Shown piece by piece: positions 12,501 to 18,634 of a stretch of DNA of 28,222 nt. A model generated the notes under the pieces. The model did no database searches. It was not told where the DNA came from and worked only from the letters and a program-made list of their open reading frames with translations. How positions within the stretch are numbered: position 1 is the first letter of the stretch; every line of letters begins with the position of its first letter. Source of the DNA: a virus. The position numbers and the translations under genes were made by a program. The stretch is from positions 1-28,222 of IMG/VR virus record IMGVR_UViG_3300013286_000044. One strand, written 5' to 3'.

Positions 12501-14676
12501 TTGTTAATATATCTGTAGTTAAGATATTGGTTTTCAAAACAATTTGCTTATATACTGTTTTCTCAACCAATGACCAAAGGCTTGGATCTAAACGAATGCC
12601 ATTCACATATACTCTCACAATTAGATCTGAAAGATTATCAACTTTATCAAATATGTCTATTGGAAAATTATTAACTAGATTACCAGTTTTAAAAACACGT
12701 ACCCCTGCTTGAACTGTTGAGACCGACGATCGTTGCCAACCATTTTGATAAACCAAATTACCAGCGTAGTCCTGTGTTGTTAGATAACCTTTTTTAATAT
12801 ATAATGTGGTTAGAGCAGTGGTTGTAGATAATTTGTATTGAAAAGTATCGGTAGCCAATGTAAAATTAAAAACAATATCGCCTATGTTACTAATATTTTT
12901 ATAAGTTAAATTAAATCCAAGAGCTGTATCAGTTACCCCGGTTGATGCAATCTTATAACTAAAAATTGAAGTACCAATAAAATTAGTACCAGGATATGTA
13001 TCAGTATCGCCGTATGAAATTTTATTATTATCAACTATATCAAATAATGGAGGTTGATTTATCTTTGTTTTTTGTTGAGATAATTTCCAGGTAGATCCAT
13101 TATACCAATACATCTGTCCTTGATTTTTATTTCCTTGCTTGACCAAGACCGTATTACCTACTACTGGTTGTGTAACTAATTCTAAATGAATTTGTCTATA
13201 TCCTAGGATATTTGTAAATGTCACTCGATATATGTTATTCTTTACCAGTCGATCGGTATCAGCAGTAAACAATATTAATTGCCCCTGTACTAGCGGCACA
13301 GCGTCGACATTATATCCCCTACTACCTTCGATAGTAGAAAATACATCTTTGGTAAATGTATCAACAACATCTACATCGCTAACTGCCAGTGTTCCAAAAT
13401 TGAATAATTTTAAATCGGCAGTAAATTCTATAATAGGTCGAACTGCTCGAGCAGTTTGATCCAATGTGATCGTGTTGCCTAAGTAGGCTGCAACAGCCTT
13501 GATTGTATCTTTATGGAACCATCGATTATATCTACTCCAAGGATTATGATCTCTACTACCACGATTTATTGTTAGGTAATCCTTGGTTGAAGCAAAATTA
13601 GATGAATCACTAAATGGTTGACTGTCAAAAGGAATACTGTCAAAATATACTGCTTCTGTTACTGTGTATGTGGTAATAACTTCAAGGACATTTTTATTAA
13701 TTAATTTGATAGAGGAACCCACACCTTCAACATAAAATTCTCCAGTGGCATATTTTGCAGGTAAAACATTTCCACCAAATGACACTTTCATTCCGTTTGA
13801 TAATGCTGTACCGTTTGATAATGTATAGGTCTTCTTTCCTAGTATGTCTGCTACCACATCGATATACGTATCTTCTTTGATATCAAGAATTTTTATAACG
13901 CCACCTAAGTTTCGATCAGACTCACTTTGATAGTACAACGTGCTGGGAGCGTTAGCTGGTATTTCAAACTTGATTGTTCCATCCACTACACCGCTGCCGG
14001 TCACTCCGTCAGTGTATCGATTAAATCGACCTATGGTTCTATTAATCTTAATGCTGAAAGGATTTCCTGGACTTGTAATTTCAAATATATATGTTTGACC
14101 TCTATATAAAGTTATTACAGGATTTGGCGTAAGCCCATCGGGAGTAAACAGATATTGATAGTCCGCACCCTCAGTCTGCAGTTGAACAGTGTATGTACTT
14201 GTTATGGCCTTTTGTTGGCCAAATATTCTGATTGTATCGGGGCCGTATGGGAGCCAGTAGTAATTTTGAAAGTTAACAAATTTATCCCAGTCGATGTGCG
14301 GATCCCAGCTGTAAAATTCTTGAGAATTTAAACGTGCATGATCATCAGTATTGCCGCCAAAAACCCCAATCTGATTAATATAATCTTGGTAGTCTTTATA
14401 AAATGTAGGATTACCTAGCGCATCTTTTACAGTGAAACTAGGTTCAAATTGATAATTTTGACGTTGGGCCGTAGGAGCATCGATATAAACGTCGTCTTTC
14501 ATTGCAGCCTTGGCAGTTTTTCTGCCAATGAACCCATTGATCTTTTTAACAGCTCCCGGCTGTACTAGTTGATCAACAGTAGCTTGTAAGAATTTCTTAT
14601 TCGCATCAGTTTTATAAAAATTTGGAAGAAAATTTACAGAAACTTTATTAGTACCATTTGGATTATTACTGGCCAT
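568..14676 (-). CDS. Giant baseplate-region virion protein, 4702 aa, in the gp7 position
   Basis: This single uninterrupted frame encodes 4702 residues and occupies half the window. Its ATG overlaps the gp6 stop codon (TAATG), with GGAG about 10 nt upstream, so it is translationally coupled to gp6. In T4 the gene after gp6 is gp7, a wedge protein of 1032 residues. Homology to gp7 is inferred from position only. Visible parts, in approximate residues: an N-terminal region (1-150) rich in aromatic and Asn residues, containing WDKFVNFQNYYWLPYGPD; CBM5/12-like motifs near 1430, 1565, 1740, 2230 and 4570; an FG-GAP-like beta-propeller at 2130-2660; GxGY repeats at 3050-3100 and 3425-3490; a beta-repeat ladder at 4015-4390; and an IEIRGERIEFF...LRRGTLGT segment near 4440-4490. 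There is no signal peptide, membrane helix or clear enzymatic motif. It probably forms the baseplate periphery or a host-contacting fibre-like structure. Confidence 0.85.
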   Translation of the reverse strand: MASNNPNGTNKVSVNFLPNFYKTDANKKFLQATVDQLVQPGAVKKINGFIGRKTAKAAMKDDVYIDAPTAQRQNYQFEPSFTVKDALGNPTFYKDYQDYINQIGVFGGNTDDHARLNSQEFYSWDPHIDWDKFVNFQNYYWLPYGPDTIRIFGQQKAITSTYTVQLQTEGADYQYLFTPDGLTPNPVITLYRGQTYIFEITSPGNPFSIKINRTIGRFNRYTDGVTGSGVVDGTIKFEIPANAPSTLYYQSESDRNLGGVIKILDIKEDTYIDVVADILGKKTYTLSNGTALSNGMKVSFGGNVLPAKYATGEFYVEGVGSSIKLINKNVLEVITTYTVTEAVYFDSIPFDSQPFSDSSNFASTKDYLTINRGSRDHNPWSRYNRWFHKDTIKAVAAYLGNTITLDQTARAVRPIIEFTADLKLFNFGTLAVSDVDVVDTFTKDVFSTIEGSRGYNVDAVPLVQGQLILFTADTDRLVKNNIYRVTFTNILGYRQIHLELVTQPVVGNTVLVKQGNKNQGQMYWYNGSTWKLSQQKTKINQPPLFDIVDNNKISYGDTDTYPGTNFIGTSIFSYKIASTGVTDTALGFNLTYKNISNIGDIVFNFTLATDTFQYKLSTTTALTTLYIKKGYLTTQDYAGNLVYQNGWQRSSVSTVQAGVRVFKTGNLVNNFPIDIFDKVDNLSDLIVRVYVNGIRLDPSLWSLVEKTVYKQIVLKTNILTTDILTIKTFAKQPINSNGYYEIPINLQNNPMNDEIGDFTLGEVIDHVSSIVDNLSMFSGIYPGPSNLRDLGNITPYGTKFVQHSGPASLSIYHTTSETNNIVRAIEKNREDYSNFKKNFISIASQLGVDSNPVGQVDMILNRINKDKPKTFPYYFSDMVPYGSIVQTVLTVVDYRIKSYPLTKVFSLDTLSNQAVGVYLNGFETGIQLLYGKDYTFDQQGFIVLTNTVPLQNNDTITIREYDNTDGSFVPETPTKLGIWPKYEPKIYLDTSLVTPVNMIQGHDGSQVAAYNDYRDAVILELEKRIYNNIKVDYDTSIYDIADTIPSYNRTNSYSIDEFNNVLAPSFYKWAILVDKEFTKPLNYNLNNSFTYNYAGHSAPDGTTVPGYWRGIYRWLLDTDRPHICPWEMLGFTNQPSWWTTVYGPAPYSRDNRVMWQDIADGVVREPGVPAITLTKYIKPFLMKYIPVDENGNLLSPLVSGLARGTVTQQTDSDFVFGDVGPVEAAWRRSSHFPFSIILTSMLLRPANTFGVLLDRSRIVRNLAGQLVYSGTNLRIKPSDVLLPNATSSDNRIQTAGIVNYLFNYILSDNLKSYSAYQYDLLNLAPQISYRVGGFTSKQKFNLLLDSKTYASSTVVFIPQDDYTIILNSSSPVKKIVYSGVIVSKVTSGYEVKGYSRTQPFFKYYQYTQSGVTINVGGISEKFSTWTASRNYAVGTIVKLAQQYYRVLVNHTTTITFESKYYQALSGLPIVGGRDATFRKLWDRTKELIVPYSTTFTSVQEVVDFLLGYGEYLKDQGFVFDEFNKNLGTVTNWETSAKEFMFWTTQNWSSGADKWTDWRPEVAIPFNLIVKYNGDYYRSVRNIEASSTFDPANFVKLDNLSTVGSGVISLSPSADKITFNTTLAVVDDIGNPFNGYEIFKVDGTPLAKSYINSFRSDNAVSYSSTTNDGIYGASFYLIQKEQVVLLNNSTMFNDTIYSPASGYRQERITVAGYASVGWNGGFNSPGFIFDEAVITEWQPWKDYDIGEVVKYGQFYLQADPVRNFVPGAELLDQTQWLKLTSRPSSKLIPNWTYKAAQFTDFYSLDSDNFDATQQKVAQHLIGYQKRSYLDNIIKDDVSEFKFYQGMIREKGTQNSLNKLFDVLSADGKESLSFKEEWMIRLGQYGASGAFENIEFVLDEAQFKINPQGFYLVGQPDPNALDFIIRQIPNNVYLKPLGYTSKPWPVLENYQPYLRSAGYVRASEVFVALNTISDIVNYDVTYFNNGAYVSCAFEDNSWNVYRFTDVNFSVIDITYNNNLLTVTLRDIVQLKVGAYVGIAQTTNINGFYKIISVTLNSFTVNASPSNWSTFTEQSKVIIYGLLSQRTLSIDNIDDIIPRKLVAGERLWTDDSGNGTWATWTYDPVYASTRLFNSTPATGLNYGRFVAINASGNILGISTANGDIVTWDKASVKTSWIQRQLITKPYVTNQIILANLYATVMAFSNDGTWLATGSPGVGYAYTRYKGVYSSLTSYVIGDIISVTGAGSTVYFYRALVNTQNHAPATGQAANTYWESVPYIPIDDAGSNSTLSAQGVVHLYKKDSDNIYTLVDSFVSPIPTVNELFGSSLRFFTSTTNGLTDQLIVGASGTSKVYNFAFGTVGEATTAFNPVGTVGGIIAVTSTVGILPGMTVTGTGFTSGQTVSVVIGSKTLQLSGKPDSTPSGILTFSVAGWFFTNYQLSTLYSIPTGRNFGSTISVSGDHTSAYALSAVDGTNLGAVVVVYKTVSQTLIGTSIAFGTSIALSSDGTYLVVSDTLATDTSVNQGSVYVYKRASNSYTLYQTIINHIPENSGLFGSKVEFMSDSTLIIYSSRGDTINEMTFDQTQTTFDKNSTTFITRQIDSGKVDIYDNYSSKWVFSESLSTTNTLNDGYGTGFAVGLNHIIVGAPTTIDQTLSSGAVYDYYKLPNTYTWTKTHTESIKPDVTKIKKAFLYNRTTGELIKHLDVIDPLQGKIAGPAAEEITFSSFYDPAEYTVGNDTVILNVDKPWTTKQVGKLWWDLRTTKFIDPYDQDIVYRTNNWNTLAAGATVDIYEWVSSIYKPVDWDNLADTEAGLAKNISGKSLYGNTAYSVSQTYDTTSQSFRSVYYFWVKNKTIVPNVSGRYISASEVAALIGNPRGQGYEYLSLTGIDSFNLTNVKSMLTADSVVLSVEYWTIDTTDRNVHSHWKIISDEETTVIPTTIEHKWFDSLCGRDSNGLTVPDLKQPIKLRYGIENRPRQSMFVNRFEAVKQFMEQVNIILSENQIVQVKNLTNLEKYDAYPDYVTLIDGTKILPSGLYDTTIDTDAELPYVGIGSFKRPDLTPVIVDGRITGITINSAGLGYLYPPFISIVGSGIGAVVRATINTLGQITGATISSAGEGYDANTVAIVRDYSVLVYSDAQSIGAWAIYSYDPSGKVWSRIKSKTYDVRDYWEYIDWYATGYNQFSAADYGVDTFDQLNSINPIIGKLVLVRTSSTNGWQLLYRYAISSSIDWTQSYHVVGVQKGTIQFKSSFYQFANTSIGYDDSTFDGAVFDGEAINELRIVLNALKNDILTDGLKQKYIDLFFTSVRYALSEQVYIDWIFKTSFVKAQHNIGELSQPVNYQIDNLSNFQAYVNEVKPYRTKVREYVSAYSKVDNSNTMVSDFDLPAVYDNNKIVSINTWITNGKIQADNAAIKTYPWKNWLDNVGFIVTELRIVTAGDGYITEPVVKITSDSGTGATARAFFANGKINRIVLLTRGSGYLSAPTVTLDGGLSTTGTAARIVAVIGNSLEANMPHGVVRSSLVKIKFDRLTQSYYITQLQQTETFVGTGVKLQFNLVWSPDIKIGNSSVTITSPGQTSEIPVLRDVYTLAVKKSTTKGYTSYSGTITFATAPVNLAVIKVTYIKDWDLLNAADRTHFYYDPQTGQIGNDLSQLMSGIDYGGVIINGLGFDVAAGWGALPYYTDKWDTFDATYSDYIVTVAAGVHSFTLPYTPSASTLLNIYYVRTSTLSYTSNGLDVKYSYTASNRTPVVTASTTQTSLAPVTLSGTAGTRLLRVNSTTKINLGDIVTCTAVAAFSLNTTVTSINSGTNTVTLSQILYLNVPNGSTIVFTRTLGQPTDFSIFSNGNVTLATPLLNGTQLNIITETEPVRLDDPNYGTGSQTNSSAIMTSITASGSTATFTIPNTFTVLAGDRFIWRQSTSDGSIKPQDTDYDTALTGGNLAYSTATGLSADDILVDGDGLVTPTTSPAPEEVVPGQVVDTVAIKVFDQPITGSANIKVDNYVADGSNSAFIITQTPSSPRAVVVKVGSTIKKYATDYTVDYKNKRINFTSVPTANSIVSIFSLGFNGDNILDIDYFVTDGSTLEFITKAPWLDSVTSLIYIDGIAISPRLFKTDSTYVSANRIGIRFGTPPTAGSIINYIIVSGNQQTFAITKTESVPTNGATTYALQYPIGDRLPLETNVIVRVNQSILTGPNNSYFTIANKTLDYTIDPTIFLPYTVSIGDIKILANGTLLSIGSDYTINLSGITISINQTVYDTYVGKQLIASIASDQQYTYNPALNSITFKQIYTSSDVVEVISSYKHDVLDIQRTDINVSSSLALTPDTVTYFNYKSITGGILALNRSIINDNYVWVVKNGLLLTPAIDYKLNDDRVSITLASGTVVTDKVTLITYGSNVLTSGIAYMQFKDMLNRVHFKRLNRNKETYLAKTLNYNDATITVADATTFDLPSTANNRPGIIEIRGERIEFFAINGNVLSKLRRGTLGTGTPLIHNAGSWVQEIGASETIPYVENTITEQVISDGTNTVNLNIITPTKATTTWSYATGYTSSIPTGYGQSNDIDVFVGGYDTSSVWTPNTTYAVGIIVTIGSYTYQCKTAHTSSAVFTSDTAKWTFFIGNIRLKKRPYKVHNVNQAPDSPEGDIQLDADFAVNGSAKQVRLTNKLAIGTQVTVVKRQGFAWDSTVNILNDSTDVAKFLKAVPGTWYKDSKQ

Positions 14677-17600
14677 TAAGTTGTTGCTCCGTAATTTGCG
14701 CTGGTTATATTTTGATTCGAGTTTACTGAATTCAATGCAGAACCTGTTACTGTTCTAATATTTGCACCGGTGATACCTGAAATAATTTCAATGTTATCAA
14801 CTGTTGCACCGTTGATAAAAATCTGATTGCTTGGACACGAAATCTGAAACAGACTGCCAAAGTATAAATCGCTTTGTAATGGTACTATAACAAAGTTTGT
14901 AATATCCGGTGCTAGCTTATTCATCACATAAGTTGATAATTCTGTAAAATAAAATGTATCTCCAAAGTTCCAATTATCTAATGCAAAGAAAGTATTGATT
15001 GCAGTTACTACCCTTGCCTTAATGTCATTGTCTGATACCACGCTATTAGAATTTTTAGTTACCTTGAATGTTGCTTGAACTGCTCTATCGGCAGTAGATC
15101 CGAACAACACTTTATATGATACCGGGTGATATACAATTTCATCGCTTATCGATTTAATTAAATTTAAACTTGGTGCCAGTAAATTATACAGTTCATCTGA
15201 ACTAGGAGGCAGGGGTAGGTTCACTAGATTATTAGATAACCACTGTCTATAAGATATATCGTAATTCTTAGTTAAAATATAAACATCAACTATATTGCTT
15301 GCACTTGGATCTATGCGAGAATTATAATCAGCACTGTGAGTATACTGGAATTTTAAATTGTCTCTACCTATAAACACTTTATAGTCTAAAGTAGGAACTA
15401 ATTCTGCTGTTGATAAATTTAATTTCTTAACTACTTTGGTATCGGCAAAATAAAAATACTGACCATTTGGATAAGTTGTTAAACTGGTTAATACAGATGA
15501 TTGTGTAGAAGCAATCACTACTGTATTTTTTGTATTACTGATATATTGATATTCTTCTTGTCCATCATTTAACAAGTAACGTTGTTGAATAATATATTTT
15601 GCTAAGGCATTAGATGTAGGTGCGACAATATTTGAGAATGTTTCAGGATCCTGAATTGCACCATTGTCAGTATCTTCACTAAAGCTAATTATTATTTTTT
15701 TATTATCAATATATCCGTCAACTCCTACATATTCTTTTACCACTTTCCATTGTTGATCTCTAGTAAATGCTAAAGTAGCATCCGGTTGAGTGTTTATGCT
15801 CAGCACGTTAATTTGATCCGAAACTACTTTTCCTGTAGAACTGTCATATATAGGATCGGTACTATCAAAATAAAAGCGAACTTGTTTATCACTTTCAAAC
15901 ACATATCTTAATAATCGTGTGGTAACTGTATAAAATACGTTATTTGTAGTAAACAATAATAACCAGCTGGCATCCTGTTGAGTATTTGTCGTATCTCCCT
16001 GATTTCCTAGACTAAAAGCAGATATTGTATTAAGATTAGCTTCGTATACGATTTGCCACGCTTGTATCGATGCATTGTAGCGAAGGCCAAATGGTTTGTT
16101 TGCAAAAATTAAATCTATCATTGTTGTAATAACAGACGAACTAATAGATGTTGTCAACTGCGGCAATAGCTTTGAAAGAATTGAACCGGATGGTATCGGT
16201 TGATTCAAAGTTATAGGCCCAAGCCCTGTACTTAATTTGCCAGTATTATTAGCAGTACCATCGCCGCTGACGCTAACCACTTCGGCCCAGATGTAATTAG
16301 ATGCGCCCGGAACTGTTGCTGTTCCCGTAACCAATGCGTTGGCATTTTTTGTGTTAAAGTATTTTCCGGTAGGTGCTGTAAATTTAATCAGCGCACCTTT
16401 AGTAAGATATCTCAAGTCAGTGTTTGTATATGATCCAACTTTATATGTGCCCGCATCAACTACATCACCCACGTAACCAGTTGATGACACTGAATCAGAT
16501 GTAGTTTTATACCATGCGATATTTAAACTTGCTGTTAAGAAATTGACAAAATTACTGTAATAAAAATTAGCCAAGTCTGCACTGGCTAGCAGTGTTGTTA
16601 TTCGATTAGATATAACTGCCTGTATGTCAGTTTTAGTTACGTAATTAAATTGAATACCCGTATCAGTGTAAAAATCCTGATAAATTACTCCGTCATCAGC
16701 GAAAAGATTTGTACTACTGTACTTTCCCGTAGGGTCTGATAAATCAAAATATCTACTGATACCGCTACTGGTTCTATTGACACTTTTAACTTTGGCTACC
16801 TGTTGTGATGCGGCCAGTGGACTAATATTATAGTCCTCGCCTGTAATCATACGATTCTGTGTATAGTAAGTTTGTGGAGCATTAGTTTTTATACTTGCAT
16901 TATCTTCTGTTGCTGTGGCATTGCTTACTGATGATGCTAGACTCAATGCAAGTGTTAACGCTTCGGCTTTTCCGGTGGCAGATGTATATGGAATAGTTAT
17001 ACTGATATTTCTAATATCAGCAGGATTAATAACATAGGACAATGTGTTGCTTACTCTATAATAGGTTCTAAACGATCCTAGAGGAAGATTTCCAAACGTG
17101 CCATCACTAAATGCCAGACTAATTTGATCATTTACACGAGTTACTACAGTATAGATATTTTTAATATTCTTATTTAAACTGTTATAAATGACATTATTAC
17201 CAGTTGTAGAACTTACTTTAGTCCACAATTCGCTTTCAGCACCATCTTGATTTAGTTTATACAACCATACATCGCTGTTGTTGATATTTGGTGTTGCCAC
17301 ATCGATGCTTTCGTTGCTAGTCGGTTGGGAAACTGTAAATTGTCCTGCTTGCAAATTACCTTGGGTAAAATTAAAAAAGAATCCGGTACCGGCGCTGCCT
17401 GCACCATGGCCGTCTTCTCTGTACACACATGCCGGTTTATTGCCAACGGATGGAGCTTCTTCATAAATGTAATTTTGACCTTTAAATGTAGTGCTGGTAA
17501 TCTCGAAGTTCATTGAACGACCGGCGACAGAACTGGTAAATCCGAAGATAGGAACGTTGGTATTGGTTGCATTAAATCTGTATTGACTTGTTGGAATTCC

Positions 17601-18140
17601 ATAAATCGTGTCTGATGCTGCCGGGCTACCAAATTGTTGCGATTGTGGTAGGGCCGCATTAATAACCTTGAAGAATTGATCATACCAATTAGTATTGCTG
17701 GGATCATTCCAAGAAATAATTTGATTAGCAACATTACGACCGTTACTGTCAATGACTGTTTCTGTAGTCTGTGCTGTTATGACTTTTAGTAAACCATTGG
17801 CCGCAATATTTCGCTTGGCATTGTAGCTGATTAATTGAGCTAGACGCAACACACTATCGCGTCGGCTGGCTAGTTCAAGAAAGTTTTCACGAGCATTTAG
17901 GTCAACACGGAAAGCAATACTTTGGCCCAGGAATGCTATAAGGTCGATTAGAGCAAGATATTCGCTAGATTCGATGTAATCGTTGAAATCTTCAGGATAG
18001 TTGGTCCGTAGATACTGGATCATAGTTCTGCGTAAATTCTCAAAATCGTAACTTTGAAAATCAGCATTTCGGAAACTCTGATAGATCTTTTTCCAATCTT
18101 CCGATATTAGTAAATTATTTTGTCTATCTGTTGAACTCAT
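14676..18140 (-). CDS. 6: Baseplate wedge protein gp6
   Basis: A 1154-residue protein starting MSSTDRQNNLLISEDWKKIY. The N-terminal 110 residues are the conserved gp6 head, with an acidic helical stretch (residues 40-60), then ALIDLIAFLGQSIAFRVDLN and ENFLELASRRDSVLRLAQL. A GHGAGSAGTGFFFNFTQG segment lies near residues 245-262, and a PVSYKVLFG / AVQATFKV region near 1010-1030 resembles the baseplate J / gp6 C-terminal core. gp6 dimers form the ring joining wedges in the T4 baseplate. T4 gp6 is 660 residues, so this version is much enlarged, mostly in its middle and C-terminal half. Its stop overlaps the ATG of the giant gene. A 50-nt gap with a late-type box separates it from gp25. The ribosome binding site is weak (only GGGA is visible). 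The family call is strong; the function of the added sequence is unknown. Confidence 0.88.
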   Translation of the reverse strand: MSSTDRQNNLLISEDWKKIYQSFRNADFQSYDFENLRRTMIQYLRTNYPEDFNDYIESSEYLALIDLIAFLGQSIAFRVDLNARENFLELASRRDSVLRLAQLISYNAKRNIAANGLLKVITAQTTETVIDSNGRNVANQIISWNDPSNTNWYDQFFKVINAALPQSQQFGSPAASDTIYGIPTSQYRFNATNTNVPIFGFTSSVAGRSMNFEITSTTFKGQNYIYEEAPSVGNKPACVYREDGHGAGSAGTGFFFNFTQGNLQAGQFTVSQPTSNESIDVATPNINNSDVWLYKLNQDGAESELWTKVSSTTGNNVIYNSLNKNIKNIYTVVTRVNDQISLAFSDGTFGNLPLGSFRTYYRVSNTLSYVINPADIRNISITIPYTSATGKAEALTLALSLASSVSNATATEDNASIKTNAPQTYYTQNRMITGEDYNISPLAASQQVAKVKSVNRTSSGISRYFDLSDPTGKYSSTNLFADDGVIYQDFYTDTGIQFNYVTKTDIQAVISNRITTLLASADLANFYYSNFVNFLTASLNIAWYKTTSDSVSSTGYVGDVVDAGTYKVGSYTNTDLRYLTKGALIKFTAPTGKYFNTKNANALVTGTATVPGASNYIWAEVVSVSGDGTANNTGKLSTGLGPITLNQPIPSGSILSKLLPQLTTSISSSVITTMIDLIFANKPFGLRYNASIQAWQIVYEANLNTISAFSLGNQGDTTNTQQDASWLLLFTTNNVFYTVTTRLLRYVFESDKQVRFYFDSTDPIYDSSTGKVVSDQINVLSINTQPDATLAFTRDQQWKVVKEYVGVDGYIDNKKIIISFSEDTDNGAIQDPETFSNIVAPTSNALAKYIIQQRYLLNDGQEEYQYISNTKNTVVIASTQSSVLTSLTTYPNGQYFYFADTKVVKKLNLSTAELVPTLDYKVFIGRDNLKFQYTHSADYNSRIDPSASNIVDVYILTKNYDISYRQWLSNNLVNLPLPPSSDELYNLLAPSLNLIKSISDEIVYHPVSYKVLFGSTADRAVQATFKVTKNSNSVVSDNDIKARVVTAINTFFALDNWNFGDTFYFTELSTYVMNKLAPDITNFVIVPLQSDLYFGSLFQISCPSNQIFINGATVDNIEIISGITGANIRTVTGSALNSVNSNQNITSANYGATT

Positions 18141-18158
18141 AATGTATCCCGTATCTTG

Positions 18159-18165
18159 TATTTAT
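18159..18165 (-). promoter_or_regulatory. T4-type late promoter -10 box (ATAAATA) before gp6
   Basis: The minus strand reads AATAAATACAAG in the 50-nt gap between gp25 and gp6, 18 nt before the gp6 ATG. It matches the T4 late-promoter core. A second, weaker TTAAATAC lies at 18183-18190, overlapping the end of the gap. This promoter would drive gp6 and, by coupling, the giant gene. Confidence 0.6.
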
Positions 18166-18190
18166 TTTATTGAGTAATGTGCGTATTTAA

Positions 18191-18634
18191 TTACACAACC
18201 AACAGGCCATTAGCTTGATCGAAAGTTAATCGTAAACTTTGCTGTATATTATAGGGAATAAATTTTAAAGTACATTGTATCTGTATTCCTTGACCGTAAC
18301 TTGTAACTATAACAGTTTCTGCTTTGACCCGAGGATCGTAGTTGATAATAGTGTTGACATTTTGTAATATTAGGTTTTTAATATCTTCAGTCAATGGTTC
18401 AAACAACAAGTCCCAGATTATACAACCAAACGTAGGATTCATAAGTCGTTCACCTTGTCTAGTATTAAAGTGATTGAGTATGTCTTGTTTGATTAATTCA
18501 AAATCAAAAAGATTATAATTTTCAGTAGACGCATTGATACTACTGAATCCTTTATACATCTTAGAGCCGCGATTATCAGGCTGACTAGTGGCCGGAAGTG
18601 TTATTTTATTGTATAAGTTTGCGTTTGAGCTCAT
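18191..18634 (-). CDS. 25: Baseplate wedge protein gp25 (T4 gp25 / GpW-gp25 family)
   Basis: A 147-residue protein close in length to T4 gp25 (132 residues). The core reads FDFELIKQDILNHFNTRQGE, then RLMNPTFGCIIWDLLFEPLT and NTIINYDPRVKAETV. These are the hallmark gp25 features: the RxGER-like turn, the MxPxFGxxxWdlLFEp motif and the late NYDPRV. In T4 and related contractile systems (TssE in type VI secretion), gp25 sits in the wedge core with gp6 and gp53 and helps initiate the sheath. The ATG at 18634 overlaps the gp5 stop codon by 1 nt (TAATG), with AAGGA just upstream, indicating translational coupling. No residues look lost. Confidence 0.93.
   Translation of the reverse strand: MSSNANLYNKITLPATSQPDNRGSKMYKGFSSINASTENYNLFDFELIKQDILNHFNTRQGERLMNPTFGCIIWDLLFEPLTEDIKNLILQNVNTIINYDPRVKAETVIVTSYGQGIQIQCTLKFIPYNIQQSLRLTFDQANGLLVV

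Noticed and set aside
1064-13459. Many plus-strand frames of 60-111 codons opposite the giant gene
   Set aside because: They lack ribosome binding sites and recognisable motifs, and they lie antisense to a continuous, domain-bearing frame. They are expected shadows.
17252-17752. Alternative frames of 62-80 codons on both strands within gp6
   Set aside because: No start signals or motifs; gp6 is continuous and clearly coding through this interval.
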